A DNA stretch of 64,000 bases. It comes from Lentibacter sp. XHP0401 (GTDB taxonomy: Bacteria; Pseudomonadota; Alphaproteobacteria; Rhodobacterales; Rhodobacteraceae). This document shows, in pieces, positions 37,793 through 45,236 of the stretch. The stretch's first letter is position 1. The number at the start of each line of letters is the position of its first letter. The stretch lies in contig NZ_JAOWLC010000007.1 of the NCBI RefSeq assembly GCF_025751535.1, positions 124,001 to 188,000 on the forward strand, written 5' to 3'. The notes below the pieces were generated by a model that made no database searches, had not been told where the DNA came from, and was given only the letters and a program-made list of their open reading frames with translations. A program made the position numbers and the translations under genes.

Positions 37793-38698
37793 ATGCCCTA
37801 CGTCGAAAGTATAAAGGTATTCTGCCGCGTGGTCGAGCTTGGCTCCATCACGTCAGGAGGCCGCGATATGCGTCTCACACCCGCCGTTGCCTCCAATCGC
37901 ATCAAAGAGCTCGAAAAGCGCCTCGGCGTGCGCCTGTTTGACCGCACCACCCGCAAACTGCGCGCCACAGAGGCGGGAAAACTTTTCTATGATCACGCGC
38001 GCAAAGTCATCGACACTCTGGAAGATGCCGAAGCCGCCATTGCAGGCTTTTCCGGCCAACCCCGCGGCACACTGCGCGTCTCCTCGCCCCTTGGCCTTGG
38101 TCAAAGGCTGCTGGCTCCGCTCGTGCCCACCTTCGCCGAATCGCACCCCGACGTGCAGGTCCAGCTCCGCCTCAGTGATCGCAAGGTCGACCTTCTGGAA
38201 GACCGCCTCGACATTGCTTTCATGCTCGGCAATCCGCCCGACAGCAACTTCAAACAGCGCAAACTGGCGGATGTGCCCCGCGCGCTCGTTGCTGCGCCAG
38301 GCTATCTCGCCAAACACGGCGCGCCCGATAGCACACAAGCGCTCATGCAACACAACTGCCTCCTTCTGCGTTACCCGCGCTCGCCCGAATATTTCTGGAC
38401 ACTGAATACAGCCGAAGGCCCGCTCAAGCTCAATGTGCAAGGCCGTTTTGATGCTGACAACTCCGATATCCTGACCGACTGGGCGCTCGCAGGCCAGGGC
38501 ATTGCCAACAAGCCGCGCTTTGAAGTTTCCGCGCATCTGGCCTCGGGTGCGCTTGTCGAGGTTCTGCCGGACACACCCCCCATGCCCACAAGTTTCCTCT
38601 GCCTCTACCCCCACCGCAAGCTGCAAGACCCCAAGGTGCGTCTCTTCATCGACTATGTCGCCGAGGCGCTCAAACCCCAGCTTCGAGCGATGTCTTAA
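37793..38698 (+). CDS. LysR-family regulator of the purine operon (inferred)
   Basis: 301 residues. The N-terminal winged helix (FCRVVELGSITSGGRDMRLTPAVASNRIKELEKRLGVRLFDRTTRKL) and a substrate-binding domain from about residue 88 (GTLRVSSPLGLGQRLLAPLV) are standard for the group. It is transcribed away from xdhABC-guaD-ade with a palindrome between, so it most likely controls that operon in response to a purine or urate; the ligand is inference. Its stop codon overlaps the end of the convergent cueR gene by four bases. Confidence 0.88.
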   Translation: MPYVESIKVFCRVVELGSITSGGRDMRLTPAVASNRIKELEKRLGVRLFDRTTRKLRATEAGKLFYDHARKVIDTLEDAEAAIAGFSGQPRGTLRVSSPLGLGQRLLAPLVPTFAESHPDVQVQLRLSDRKVDLLEDRLDIAFMLGNPPDSNFKQRKLADVPRALVAAPGYLAKHGAPDSTQALMQHNCLLLRYPRSPEYFWTLNTAEGPLKLNVQGRFDADNSDILTDWALAGQGIANKPRFEVSAHLASGALVEVLPDTPPMPTSFLCLYPHRKLQDPKVRLFIDYVAEALKPQLRAMS

Positions 38699-39078
38699 CT
38701 CAGATAATCAAGGATCGGGCAATCAGGCCGCTCGTCTCCACAGCAGGCCCCCACCAGATGCTCCAACTCGTCGTGCAAAGCCTGCAATTCACGCTGCTTG
38801 GCACGGATATCGTCCAAACGTGCGCTCGCAATCTGCTTCACTTCAGCACTCGTGCGGTGCTCGTCCTGATACAGCCCCAAAAGCTCGCGACACTGCGCAA
38901 TCGAAAAGCCAAACCCCCGCGCACGGCCCACAAAAGAAAGCTTGCGCAAACTGGTATCATCATAATCGCGATACCCCGCCGCCGTTCGCGCCGCAGGCTC
39001 AACAAGTCCAATGTCGGCGTAATACCGCACCGTCTTCACAGGCAGTCCGGCCGCCTTTGCCGCTCCCGAAATATTCAT
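38695..39078 (-). CDS. cueR: Copper-responsive MerR-family regulator CueR
   Basis: 127 residues from the ATG at 39078 (MNISGAAKAAGLPVKTVRYY). The MerR winged helix is followed by a dimerisation helix and a metal loop ACCGDERPDCPILDYL with the C-x7-C spacing of CueR, which binds Cu(I). The upstream DNA carries a dyad inside an overlong 19-bp promoter spacer, the standard MerR-type target. The divergently transcribed target is a cytochrome c rather than the usual copA. Confidence 0.87.
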   Translation of the reverse strand: MNISGAAKAAGLPVKTVRYYADIGLVEPAARTAAGYRDYDDTSLRKLSFVGRARGFGFSIAQCRELLGLYQDEHRTSAEVKQIASARLDDIRAKQRELQALHDELEHLVGACCGDERPDCPILDYLS

Positions 39079-39091
39079 GACCAACTCCCGC

Positions 39092-39122
39092 TTGACCTTC
39101 CAGTTAGGGGAAGCCTTACACA
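39092..39122 (+). promoter_or_regulatory. CueR-type promoter with 19-bp spacer
   Basis: -35 TTGACC (39092-39097) and -10 TACACA (39117-39122) are 19 bp apart. The spacer holds the dyad CCTTCC-AGTTAGG-GGAAGCC, close to the CueR operator consensus. Promoters of MerR-family activators have this long spacing. It reads toward the cytochrome c gene; the same site can regulate cueR. Confidence 0.7.
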
Positions 39123-39154
39123 GAGGTTGAACAGGAGTCAAAAAGGATACCTCA

Positions 39155-39589
39155 ATGCGCACAAGCCACCTCATAATCGCAGGTTTCGCCACTGCGGCTG
39201 CCTTTCTGGGCTACACGCTTTTACGGGCCACACCACAAGCCGAAGAACCTGTCACCCTCTCATCCGGTACGGAGATGGTGCAAGTCACCCTTCCCACCGA
39301 GCTTTCGGCACAAGCCCAACTTGGCAAAATCGCCTACGAAACAAAATGCGCCGCCTGTCATGGCTTAAATGCAGCAGGCAATGTAAACGCCGCCCCACCC
39401 CTCATTCACAAAATCTATGAGCCAGGCCACCACGGCGATGAAAGCTTCCAGCGTGCCGCAGCCATGGGTGTTCAGGCGCATCACTGGCGCTTTGGCAATA
39501 TGCCCCCCATCGAAGGGATCACCCGCGCCGAAGTCGAAACCATCATAACCTATATTCGCAAAGTTCAACGCGAAAACGGAATTTTCTAA
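39155..39589 (+). CDS. Copper-inducible c-type cytochrome (inferred)
   Basis: 144 residues with an N-terminal anchor/signal (LIIAGFATAAAFLGYTLL) and one haem c site CAACH near residue 68. Met residues downstream (MGVQAHHWRFGNMPPIEGI) could give the sixth ligand, and this part matches small cytochromes found in copper-resistance loci. AAGGA precedes the ATG at 39155. Its promoter carries a CueR-type site, so expression is probably induced by copper. Its electron partner is unknown; a multicopper oxidase is not in the window. Confidence 0.85.
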   Translation: MRTSHLIIAGFATAAAFLGYTLLRATPQAEEPVTLSSGTEMVQVTLPTELSAQAQLGKIAYETKCAACHGLNAAGNVNAAPPLIHKIYEPGHHGDESFQRAAAMGVQAHHWRFGNMPPIEGITRAEVETIITYIRKVQRENGIF

Positions 39590-39592
39590 TCC

Positions 39593-40591
39593 CTACCGCC
39601 GCGCCATCAAGGCAGCCATGTCGAGCATTCGGCTGGAGAAGCCCCACTCATTGTCATACCAGCCAAAAACCCGCAACAAACCGCCTACAGATACACTCGT
39701 TTCGCGGCCTGACAGGATGATGCTCTCGGGCCGCCCGCGCAGATCGGTCGAAACAAGCGGCTGGGTGATATAGCCAAATAGCGGGCTTGCCTCGGCAGCG
39801 TCGGAAAAAACAGCGTTCACATCCTCAACACGCGCAGGTTTCGCCACCTGCAACGCCAGATCAATCGCCGAAACACTCGCTGTGGGCACGCGCACCGCCC
39901 GCGCCTCGATCCGCCCTGCCAGCCTTGGCAGCACATCGTCAATCAACCGCGCTGCACTTGTCGTCGTCGGAACCATCGAAAGCGCCGCAGCCCGCGAGCG
40001 CACCAAATCGCCCCTCGGCTTGTCGATCGTCGGTTGCGAGCCTGTATAGCAATGCACCGTCGTCATATGCCCGCTCTCGACCCCCCAACGCTCGTCCAGC
40101 AAGCGTAACAATGGCGCCAGCGCATTGGTCGTGCAACTGGCGTTGGAGACTATCTTATGCGCGCCAATCTCGGTTTCGTTCGCGCCCAAAACCACAGTCT
40201 TGTCCGCCGCCTCAGATGGACCCGAAATCAGCACAGCCTTCGCGCCAGCCTCAAGCCCGCGCTCGGCCACTGCACGGTTGCCCGCAGCGCCGGTGCATTC
40301 GAGCAGCACATCGACATCGCTCAAATCCAGCGCACGAATGTCCGCTTCGTCGTGAAACGGGTAGCTCTTCGCATCGACATCAAGCCTCTGCTCACCGTGG
40401 CTCACCTTGCCGGGGAACGGGCCGAAAATGCTGTCATAGGCAAACAGATAGGCACAGCTCTCAAGCGGTGCGATATCATTGATCAGCACAACCTCGAATT
40501 CGCCCGCGCGTGCACCATGCAACATCCGCAATATCGAGCGGCCAATCCGCCCGAACCCGTTGATCGCAATACGTACCGGCTTATCGTTCAT
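39593..40591 (-). CDS. gap: Glyceraldehyde-3-phosphate dehydrogenase
   Basis: 332 residues from the ATG at 40591; a GTG four codons earlier overlaps the preceding gene. NAD-binding AINGFGRIGRSILR, the NAD-preferring Asp in VVLINDIAP, and the catalytic Cys in IVSNASCTTNALAPL are present, as is the C-terminal GWYDNEWGFSSRMLDM. It interconverts glyceraldehyde-3-phosphate and 1,3-bisphosphoglycerate. The sequence departs from typical alphaproteobacterial GapA in several loops, so this is probably a second paralogue. It directly follows a small conserved hypothetical gene (TGA-g-ATG). Confidence 0.93.
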   Translation of the reverse strand: MNDKPVRIAINGFGRIGRSILRMLHGARAGEFEVVLINDIAPLESCAYLFAYDSIFGPFPGKVSHGEQRLDVDAKSYPFHDEADIRALDLSDVDVLLECTGAAGNRAVAERGLEAGAKAVLISGPSEAADKTVVLGANETEIGAHKIVSNASCTTNALAPLLRLLDERWGVESGHMTTVHCYTGSQPTIDKPRGDLVRSRAAALSMVPTTTSAARLIDDVLPRLAGRIEARAVRVPTASVSAIDLALQVAKPARVEDVNAVFSDAAEASPLFGYITQPLVSTDLRGRPESIILSGRETSVSVGGLLRVFGWYDNEWGFSSRMLDMAALMARR

Positions 40592-40592
40592 C

Positions 40593-40964
40593 TCAATGCT
40601 CACTTTCGCTCTTGTAACCCTGCCCCTCGAAGTAAGGCTCCATTTGCGCTACAATCACCGAGTTCTCCGCTAAAGCCCGCGCCATCAAGTCGCGCTCTTC
40701 TTCAGGAATATCATGGCCAAGCTCCAAACGCTCTTCCAGCGTTCCATAGCCCGTCACATCCAGAGGCGCAGTATCGGCCTGCTTCAGAATTGCCACCGTT
40801 TCGCGCACGGCCTCTTCTTCATCCACGCCGCTGGCATAAATCACCAGTGCCGCGCCCGTCGCACCCTTGGGCAGCCCGTCACCGTCCTTGCGGCCAATCT
40901 CGACAAGCAGGGTGTAAACCTTTTGAGGCTTCTTGGCCTTTTTCTCTTTCGTCTTTTCAGCCAT
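40593..40964 (-). CDS. Conserved hypothetical protein, upstream of gap
   Basis: 123 residues, acidic overall with a Lys-rich start (MAEKTKEKKAKKPQKVY). The body VYTLLVEIGRKDGDGLPKGATGAALVIYASGVDEEEAVRETVAIL has alternating strands and a helix, suggestive of a small alpha/beta domain. I do not recognise the family. It ends one base before the gap start, so the two are co-transcribed and likely translationally coupled. No signal peptide or membrane segment is seen. Confidence 0.7.
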   Translation of the reverse strand: MAEKTKEKKAKKPQKVYTLLVEIGRKDGDGLPKGATGAALVIYASGVDEEEAVRETVAILKQADTAPLDVTGYGTLEERLELGHDIPEEERDLMARALAENSVIVAQMEPYFEGQGYKSESEH

Positions 40965-41139
40965 TTTCCAGCCTCTCTGCCATGTTCAGCCGAGGCTTGT
41001 CGAAACGCGTGCGCCAAGTCAACCCGCCCACACGCGGCGTTTCGCACATGACTAGGCCAATTCTGGCCTTTTCCCTGCGTTAACCCTTGACCCATCAACA
41101 TCTGCCCGAATAAACGGCAGCAACTGGGGAACGCTATAA

Positions 41140-42201
41140 ATGAAACACATTGTCCTTTGTCTGAGTTGGGGAATCTCCCTGCTCTTATCAGCATTCGACG
41201 CTTCTGCGCAGTCTGAGCCCCTTACGTTCGTAACAGTAGAGCGGCCACCTTTCTCAATGCACTCCGAAAGCGGCACACATACAGGCTTCGCGATTGACCT
41301 AACCGAGGCGCTCGCCGTTGAGCTGGGCCGCCCCGTGCGCTTTGAGACCGTCGCCTCGTTTCCGGAATTATTTGCAGCCGTAACCGAGGGCCGCGCCGAT
41401 GGAGCTGTCGCCAATATTTCAATCACCACCGCACGCGAAGAGATCATAGACTTCAGCCACCCCATCTATGAAGGTGGCCTCCAGATTATGCTTCATGGCG
41501 ATGACAGCGCCGCAAGTCTCTATGCCATCATTGCCACGCGCGATGTCGCCTTTTTCCTGCTTTCCGCCTTCGGCTGCCTGTTCTTCTTTGGGCTTCTCAT
41601 GTGGTATTTCGAACGCGAGCACTCACCCTATTTCCAGCGTTCCTTCCGCCAAGCACTGTTTCCCTCATTCTGGTGGGCGCTGAACCTTGTGGTCAACGGC
41701 GGCTTTGAAGAGCGTGTGCCACAGTCGCGCGTCGGGCGGTTCTTCGGTGTTCTGCTCGTCGTCTCATCGCTTTTTGTGGTATCCGTTTTCGTCGCGAAAA
41801 TCACAGCCGCCATGACCATCGCGGCCATCGCTGAAAATGTCGACAGCATCAATGATATCGAAGGCCGCACCGTCGCCACAACGGTAGGCTCCACTGGCGA
41901 AGCCTACCTCATCACGCGTGAAGTCAGCCATACCGCTTATACCTCCCTGTCGGAAATGCTGGATGCTTTTGAAAGTGGCTCAATCGACGCCATCGTTTTT
42001 GATGGACCGGTCCTGTCCTGGTATCTTCAAACCCGCGGCGATGGCGAAGGCCGCCTTGTGGAGCGCGTCTTCAAACGGGAGAACTATGGCATGGTTCTGC
42101 CCACAGGCAGCCCACTCACCGAGCAAATAAACCGCGCCCTACTTGCCCTGCGCGAAAGCGGAAAGCACGATGAAATCCAGCGCAAGTATTTCGGCAACTA
42201 G
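41140..42201 (+). CDS. Prokaryotic ionotropic glutamate receptor homologue
   Basis: 353 residues. Signal peptide (about 1-24), ligand lobe S1 (25-125) with the SITTAREEIIDFS motif holding the carboxylate-binding Arg100, membrane helix M1 (about 136-157), pore loop (about 171-196), helix M2 (about 201-224) and lobe S2 (225-353) with AIVFDGPVLS, whose Asp288 aligns with the amino-group ligand of iGluRs. This S1-M1-P-M2-S2 plan is that of GluR0. The pore reads FWWALNLVVNGGFEERVPQS, with no TVGYG filter; it resembles NMDA-receptor pores instead. M2 ends VAKITAAMTI, like the SYTANLAAF region. Probably an amino-acid-gated channel; the ion is unknown. A TTGACC promoter-like hexamer lies at 41087. 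Confidence 0.85.
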   Translation: MKHIVLCLSWGISLLLSAFDASAQSEPLTFVTVERPPFSMHSESGTHTGFAIDLTEALAVELGRPVRFETVASFPELFAAVTEGRADGAVANISITTAREEIIDFSHPIYEGGLQIMLHGDDSAASLYAIIATRDVAFFLLSAFGCLFFFGLLMWYFEREHSPYFQRSFRQALFPSFWWALNLVVNGGFEERVPQSRVGRFFGVLLVVSSLFVVSVFVAKITAAMTIAAIAENVDSINDIEGRTVATTVGSTGEAYLITREVSHTAYTSLSEMLDAFESGSIDAIVFDGPVLSWYLQTRGDGEGRLVERVFKRENYGMVLPTGSPLTEQINRALLALRESGKHDEIQRKYFGN

Positions 42202-42211
42202 GCCATTCCAT

Positions 42212-42242
42212 GCGCTCGCATCCATAGCCCCAATGCGAGCGC
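42212..42242. terminator. Inverted repeat between iGluR homologue and dapD
   Basis: GCGCTCGCA (42212-42220) and TGCGAGCGC (42234-42242) form perfect arms, ten bases past the iGluR stop, between convergent genes. There is no T-run, so efficiency as an intrinsic terminator is uncertain. The rest of 42243-42356 shows nothing further. Confidence 0.5.
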
Positions 42243-42356
42243 AACTGTCAACAATACCGGCCTGATCATAGCGTATTCTCCCTGTCTTCAGGCCTTAAAC
42301 GCAAAACGCGGTAACTTCCGTCGCCGCGCATTGGATGTTTTTTGACAGATTAAAGC

Positions 42357-43184
42357 TCAGTCCCTGAGCAGCTCGTTGATCGAGGTCTTACTCCGCGTGC
42401 GCTCGTCCACGCGCTTCACAATCACGGCACAGTAAAGGTTTACACCGTTCTTGCTTGGCATCGAACCTGCAACAACCACAGAGCCCGAGGGCACTTCGCC
42501 ATACATCACTTCGCCTGTCTCGCGGTCCACGATCTTGGTCGACTGGCCAATGAAAACACCCATGCCCAGCACCGATCCTTCACGCACAATGCAGCCTTCC
42601 ACAACTTCCGAGCGCGCACCGATAAAGCAGTTGTCCTCAATGATGGTCGGCCCCGCCTGCATCGGCTCCAAAACGCCGCCAATGCCAACGCCGCCTGAAA
42701 GGTGCACATTCTTGCCGATCTGCGCGCAGGAGCCGACAGTCGCCCATGTGTCAACCATCGTGCCACTGTCGACATAAGCCCCGATATTCACAAAACTCGG
42801 CATCAGCACAACACCGGGCGCGATGTAAGCGCTCTTGCGCACAACACAGTTCGGCACGGCGCGAAAGCCCGCTGATTTCCACTGGTTCTCGCCCCAGCCC
42901 GCGAACTTGCTGTCAACCTTATCCCACCAGCCGCCGGCCTGCGGGCCGCCTTCCTGAATTTCCATATCCTTGATACGAAAGCCCAGAAGCACCGCCTTCT
43001 TGGCCCACTGGTTCACGTGCCAGCTGCCGTCCGCCTGCTTTTCCGCCACACGCAGCTTGCCGCTGTCGAGCGCGTTGAGCGTGTCTTCAATAGCCTCACG
43101 GGTCTCACCCGTTGTGGCTGGCGTGATCGCATCGCGCCCGTCCCATGCCGCCTCGATCGCTGTCTCAAGCTGTGCGTTAGACAT
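42357..43184 (-). CDS. dapD: 2,3,4,5-tetrahydropyridine-2,6-dicarboxylate N-succinyltransferase
   Basis: 275 residues. The N-terminal helical domain is followed by a left-handed beta-helix of hexapeptide repeats ([39 protein letters not shown]). The [13 protein letters not shown]-terminus is typical of DapD. It succinylates tetrahydrodipicolinate with succinyl-CoA in the lysine/diaminopimelate pathway. It is transcribed alone here; dapE and other dap genes are not in the window. Confidence 0.97.
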   Translation of the reverse strand: MSNAQLETAIEAAWDGRDAITPATTGETREAIEDTLNALDSGKLRVAEKQADGSWHVNQWAKKAVLLGFRIKDMEIQEGGPQAGGWWDKVDSKFAGWGENQWKSAGFRAVPNCVVRKSAYIAPGVVLMPSFVNIGAYVDSGTMVDTWATVGSCAQIGKNVHLSGGVGIGGVLEPMQAGPTIIEDNCFIGARSEVVEGCIVREGSVLGMGVFIGQSTKIVDRETGEVMYGEVPSGSVVVAGSMPSKNGVNLYCAVIVKRVDERTRSKTSINELLRD

Positions 43185-43254
43185 ATCTGTCTCCCCAATC
43201 GCGTGTTCAAAAAATCAGCTTTCCCTTTAGCTGCCTTCTTGCCGTCGCGCAATC

Positions 43255-43274
43255 GTTTCGCCCCGTGGCGAAAC
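43255..43274. other. Hairpin between dapD and NIPSNAP genes
   Basis: GTTTCGCC-CCGT-GGCGAAAC, a perfect 8-bp stem with a four-base loop, about midway between the divergent dapD and NIPSNAP genes. It could be an operator or an RNA leader hairpin. Confidence 0.35.
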
Positions 43275-43328
43275 ACCCCGCGCCACCTTCAGGCTAAACA
43301 AGGGGTTCACACCCTAAAGGAAAGTTCC

Positions 43329-43652
43329 ATGCTCACCTGCATCATCCGCTATCAGATTGACCCGACCAAGCACGCCCAATTTCAGCAATACGCCCGGAAC
43401 TGGGGGCAGGCCATTCCCCGCTGCGGCGCCGATCTTGTCGGCTACTACGCCCCGCACGAAGGCTCCTCGACACTCGCCTACGGTATCTACAACATCCCGT
43501 CTCTGGCCGAATACGAAGCCTACCGCGCCCGCCTCTCGGCCGACCCGCTGGGCCGCGAAAACTATGAGTTCGCCCAGAAAGAAAAGTTTCTCTTGCGAGA
43601 AGACAGCACCTTTCTCAAGCTCGCCTCAACACCACACGGGAGAGAAAAATGA
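43329..43652 (+). CDS. NIPSNAP family protein
   Basis: 107 residues from the ATG at 43329, with AAAGGAAAG upstream. The sequence MLTCIIRYQIDPTKHAQFQQYARNW and DLVGYYAPHEGSSTLAYGIYNIPSLAEYEAYRARL matches the NIPSNAP domain, a dimeric alpha/beta ferredoxin-like fold related to antibiotic biosynthesis monooxygenases. Function unknown. The next gene, an ABM-domain protein, overlaps it by four bases, so two related small folds are made together. Confidence 0.88.
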   Translation: MLTCIIRYQIDPTKHAQFQQYARNWGQAIPRCGADLVGYYAPHEGSSTLAYGIYNIPSLAEYEAYRARLSADPLGRENYEFAQKEKFLLREDSTFLKLASTPHGREK

Positions 43653-43993
43653 TCGGCGTGATATTCGAAGTTGAAGTCGCAGCAGGCCAGCAAGACGCCT
43701 ACCTCGCCATGGCCGCAAAAATGCGCCCGTTACTGGAACAGGTCGAAGGTTTTATATCGGTCGAGCGCTTCCAAAGCCTTACCAGTCCGGAAAAGCTTCT
43801 CTCGCTCAGCTTCTTTGAAGACGAAGCCGCCGTCGAGCGCTGGCGCGCTCTGCAAGAGCACCGCGGCGCACAAACAGCAGGCCGCAATCATATGTTCTCC
43901 AACTATCGCCTGCGCGTTGTCTCGGTCATCCGCGACTACGGCAAATACGAGCGCGCCCAAGCCCCAAGCGACAGCCGCGAGATGCACGGCTGA
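43649..43993 (+). CDS. Antibiotic biosynthesis monooxygenase (ABM) domain protein
   Basis: 114 residues. MIGVIFEVEVAAGQQDAYLAMAAKMRPLLEQVEGFISVERFQSL and SLSFFEDEAAVERWRALQEHR are typical of the ABM superfamily, small dimeric ferredoxin-like proteins, some of which oxidise quinones or degrade haem. No catalytic residues can be assigned here. Translationally coupled to the preceding NIPSNAP protein (ATGA overlap); a heterodimer is possible. It ends 24 bases from the convergent nitroreductase gene. Confidence 0.85.
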   Translation: MIGVIFEVEVAAGQQDAYLAMAAKMRPLLEQVEGFISVERFQSLTSPEKLLSLSFFEDEAAVERWRALQEHRGAQTAGRNHMFSNYRLRVVSVIRDYGKYERAQAPSDSREMHG

Positions 43994-44017
43994 CGCTTGG
44001 GGTCGGTTCGTTACCTG

Positions 44018-44659
44018 TCAATCAACCCGCGTGACCATTTCCGCCAGCGGTTTGCGCACTTTTTTCATCGGCAAGAGCCAGTCTGCACCAGCCTCACGGT
44101 AGCCCAGCGGCAAAATCACAACCGAGCGCAACCCGCGCTCTTTCAGGCCGAGAATGTCATCCACTTTGTCGGGCTCAAAGCCTTCCATCGGCGTGCAATC
44201 CACCTCAAGTTCGGCCGCCGCCATCATAGCAAACCCCAGCGCGATATAAGCTTGCCGCGCGGCATGATCAAAGTTCACGTCCGCATCCCGTGGCAGATAC
44301 ATCTGCTTCAGATTTTCATAGTAAGCGTTGAGTTTCGGAATTTCGCCGCGCGCTCCCGTCATGTCGGCAACCACCGCATCAATCCGCGCTTCCGAGTAAT
44401 TATCCCACGCGGCAAAAACCAGCAGATGCGAACCGTCGGTAATCGGCGTCTGGTCCCAGGCAACTTTGCGAATCTCGGCGCGCACTTCAGGGTTGCTGAT
44501 GACAAACAGCTCGAACGGCTGCGTTCCGCTCGATGTTGGCGCAAGCTGGACAGCCTCGACAATCTGCGCGACCTTGTCTTCCGGAACAGTTTTGCTCGGG
44601 TCCATCTTCTTGGTTGCATAGCGCCAGTTGAGTCGCTCTTGCAGAGGCGTATTTGTCAT
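44018..44659 (-). CDS. Nitroreductase family FMN oxidoreductase
   Basis: 213 residues; ATG at 44659 is preferred because AGGA lies nine bases upstream, while an ATG at 44665 has only three bases of spacing. Nitroreductase features: the N-terminal NWRYATKKMDPSK FMN-phosphate region, APTSSGTQPFELFVISN, and the C-terminal VVILPLGYREAGADWLLPMKKVRKP. It is a dimeric flavoenzyme that reduces nitro compounds, quinones or flavins with NAD(P)H. It is divergent from an HxlR-type regulator with a dyad in between, a common pair for quinone or aldehyde sensing. Confidence 0.92.
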   Translation of the reverse strand: MTNTPLQERLNWRYATKKMDPSKTVPEDKVAQIVEAVQLAPTSSGTQPFELFVISNPEVRAEIRKVAWDQTPITDGSHLLVFAAWDNYSEARIDAVVADMTGARGEIPKLNAYYENLKQMYLPRDADVNFDHAARQAYIALGFAMMAAAELEVDCTPMEGFEPDKVDDILGLKERGLRSVVILPLGYREAGADWLLPMKKVRKPLAEMVTRVD

Positions 44660-44688
44660 AGTCATTCGTCCTATTGGCTGTGTGTGTA

Positions 44689-44703
44689 AAATGGTATACA
44701 TTT
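44689..44703. promoter_or_regulatory. Candidate HxlR operator
   Basis: AAATG-GTATA-CATTT, a perfect 5-bp dyad with a GTATA centre, lies 30 bp before the nitroreductase start and 81 bp before the HxlR start. Position and symmetry fit a dimeric winged-helix repressor. Confidence 0.5.
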
Positions 44704-44783
44704 GTAACCGACGATATAGTCAGCACCATAAAATGAAACAAGAAGGCACATTCTTGAGCCTAGGTATCAAAAAGGGAACCGCC

Positions 44784-45164
44784 ATGGCTGAAGCCCCCGA
44801 ATGCCCCGACTGTCAGCGCATCAACGAAGTGCTCGCCCGCGTCGGTGATCGCTGGAGCGTGCTGATCGTTATTTCCCTGTCCCGCTATGAAACCCTTCGC
44901 TTCAACGAGCTCAAGCGACACCTCGGCATTTCACAAAGAATGCTGAGCCTGACCCTGAAAGAGCTTGAGCGCGACGGGCTGGTAAGCCGCACCTACCATG
45001 CAGTGATCCCCCCGAAAGTAGAATACTCCCTCACCGAACTCGGCAAGTCATTTCGCGAGCCTGTAAAAGTCCTTGGCAAATGGGCGCTCGACAATCTCGC
45101 AGCAATCGACAGCGCCCGCGCAGACTATGACATCACCAACGAACTGGCCGCCAAGGCCGGTTAA
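44784..45164 (+). CDS. HxlR-family transcriptional regulator
   Basis: 126 residues from the ATG at 44784 (MAEAPECPDCQRINEVLARV), AAGGGA upstream. The winged helix GDRWSVLIVISLSRYETLRFNELKRHLGISQRMLSLTLKELERDGLVSR is typical of the HxlR/YodB/DUF24 family. Cys residues at the N-terminus (ECPDC) are in the position used by many members to sense quinones, aldehydes or oxidants. It presumably controls the divergent nitroreductase and itself. Confidence 0.9.
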   Translation: MAEAPECPDCQRINEVLARVGDRWSVLIVISLSRYETLRFNELKRHLGISQRMLSLTLKELERDGLVSRTYHAVIPPKVEYSLTELGKSFREPVKVLGKWALDNLAAIDSARADYDITNELAAKAG

Positions 45165-45236
45165 TCAGCCGTATCGCGCTTGATTTTACCGTTCTGCTAT
45201 GTTCTTTCACCTCAGCATCATATGACGGAGACGATC

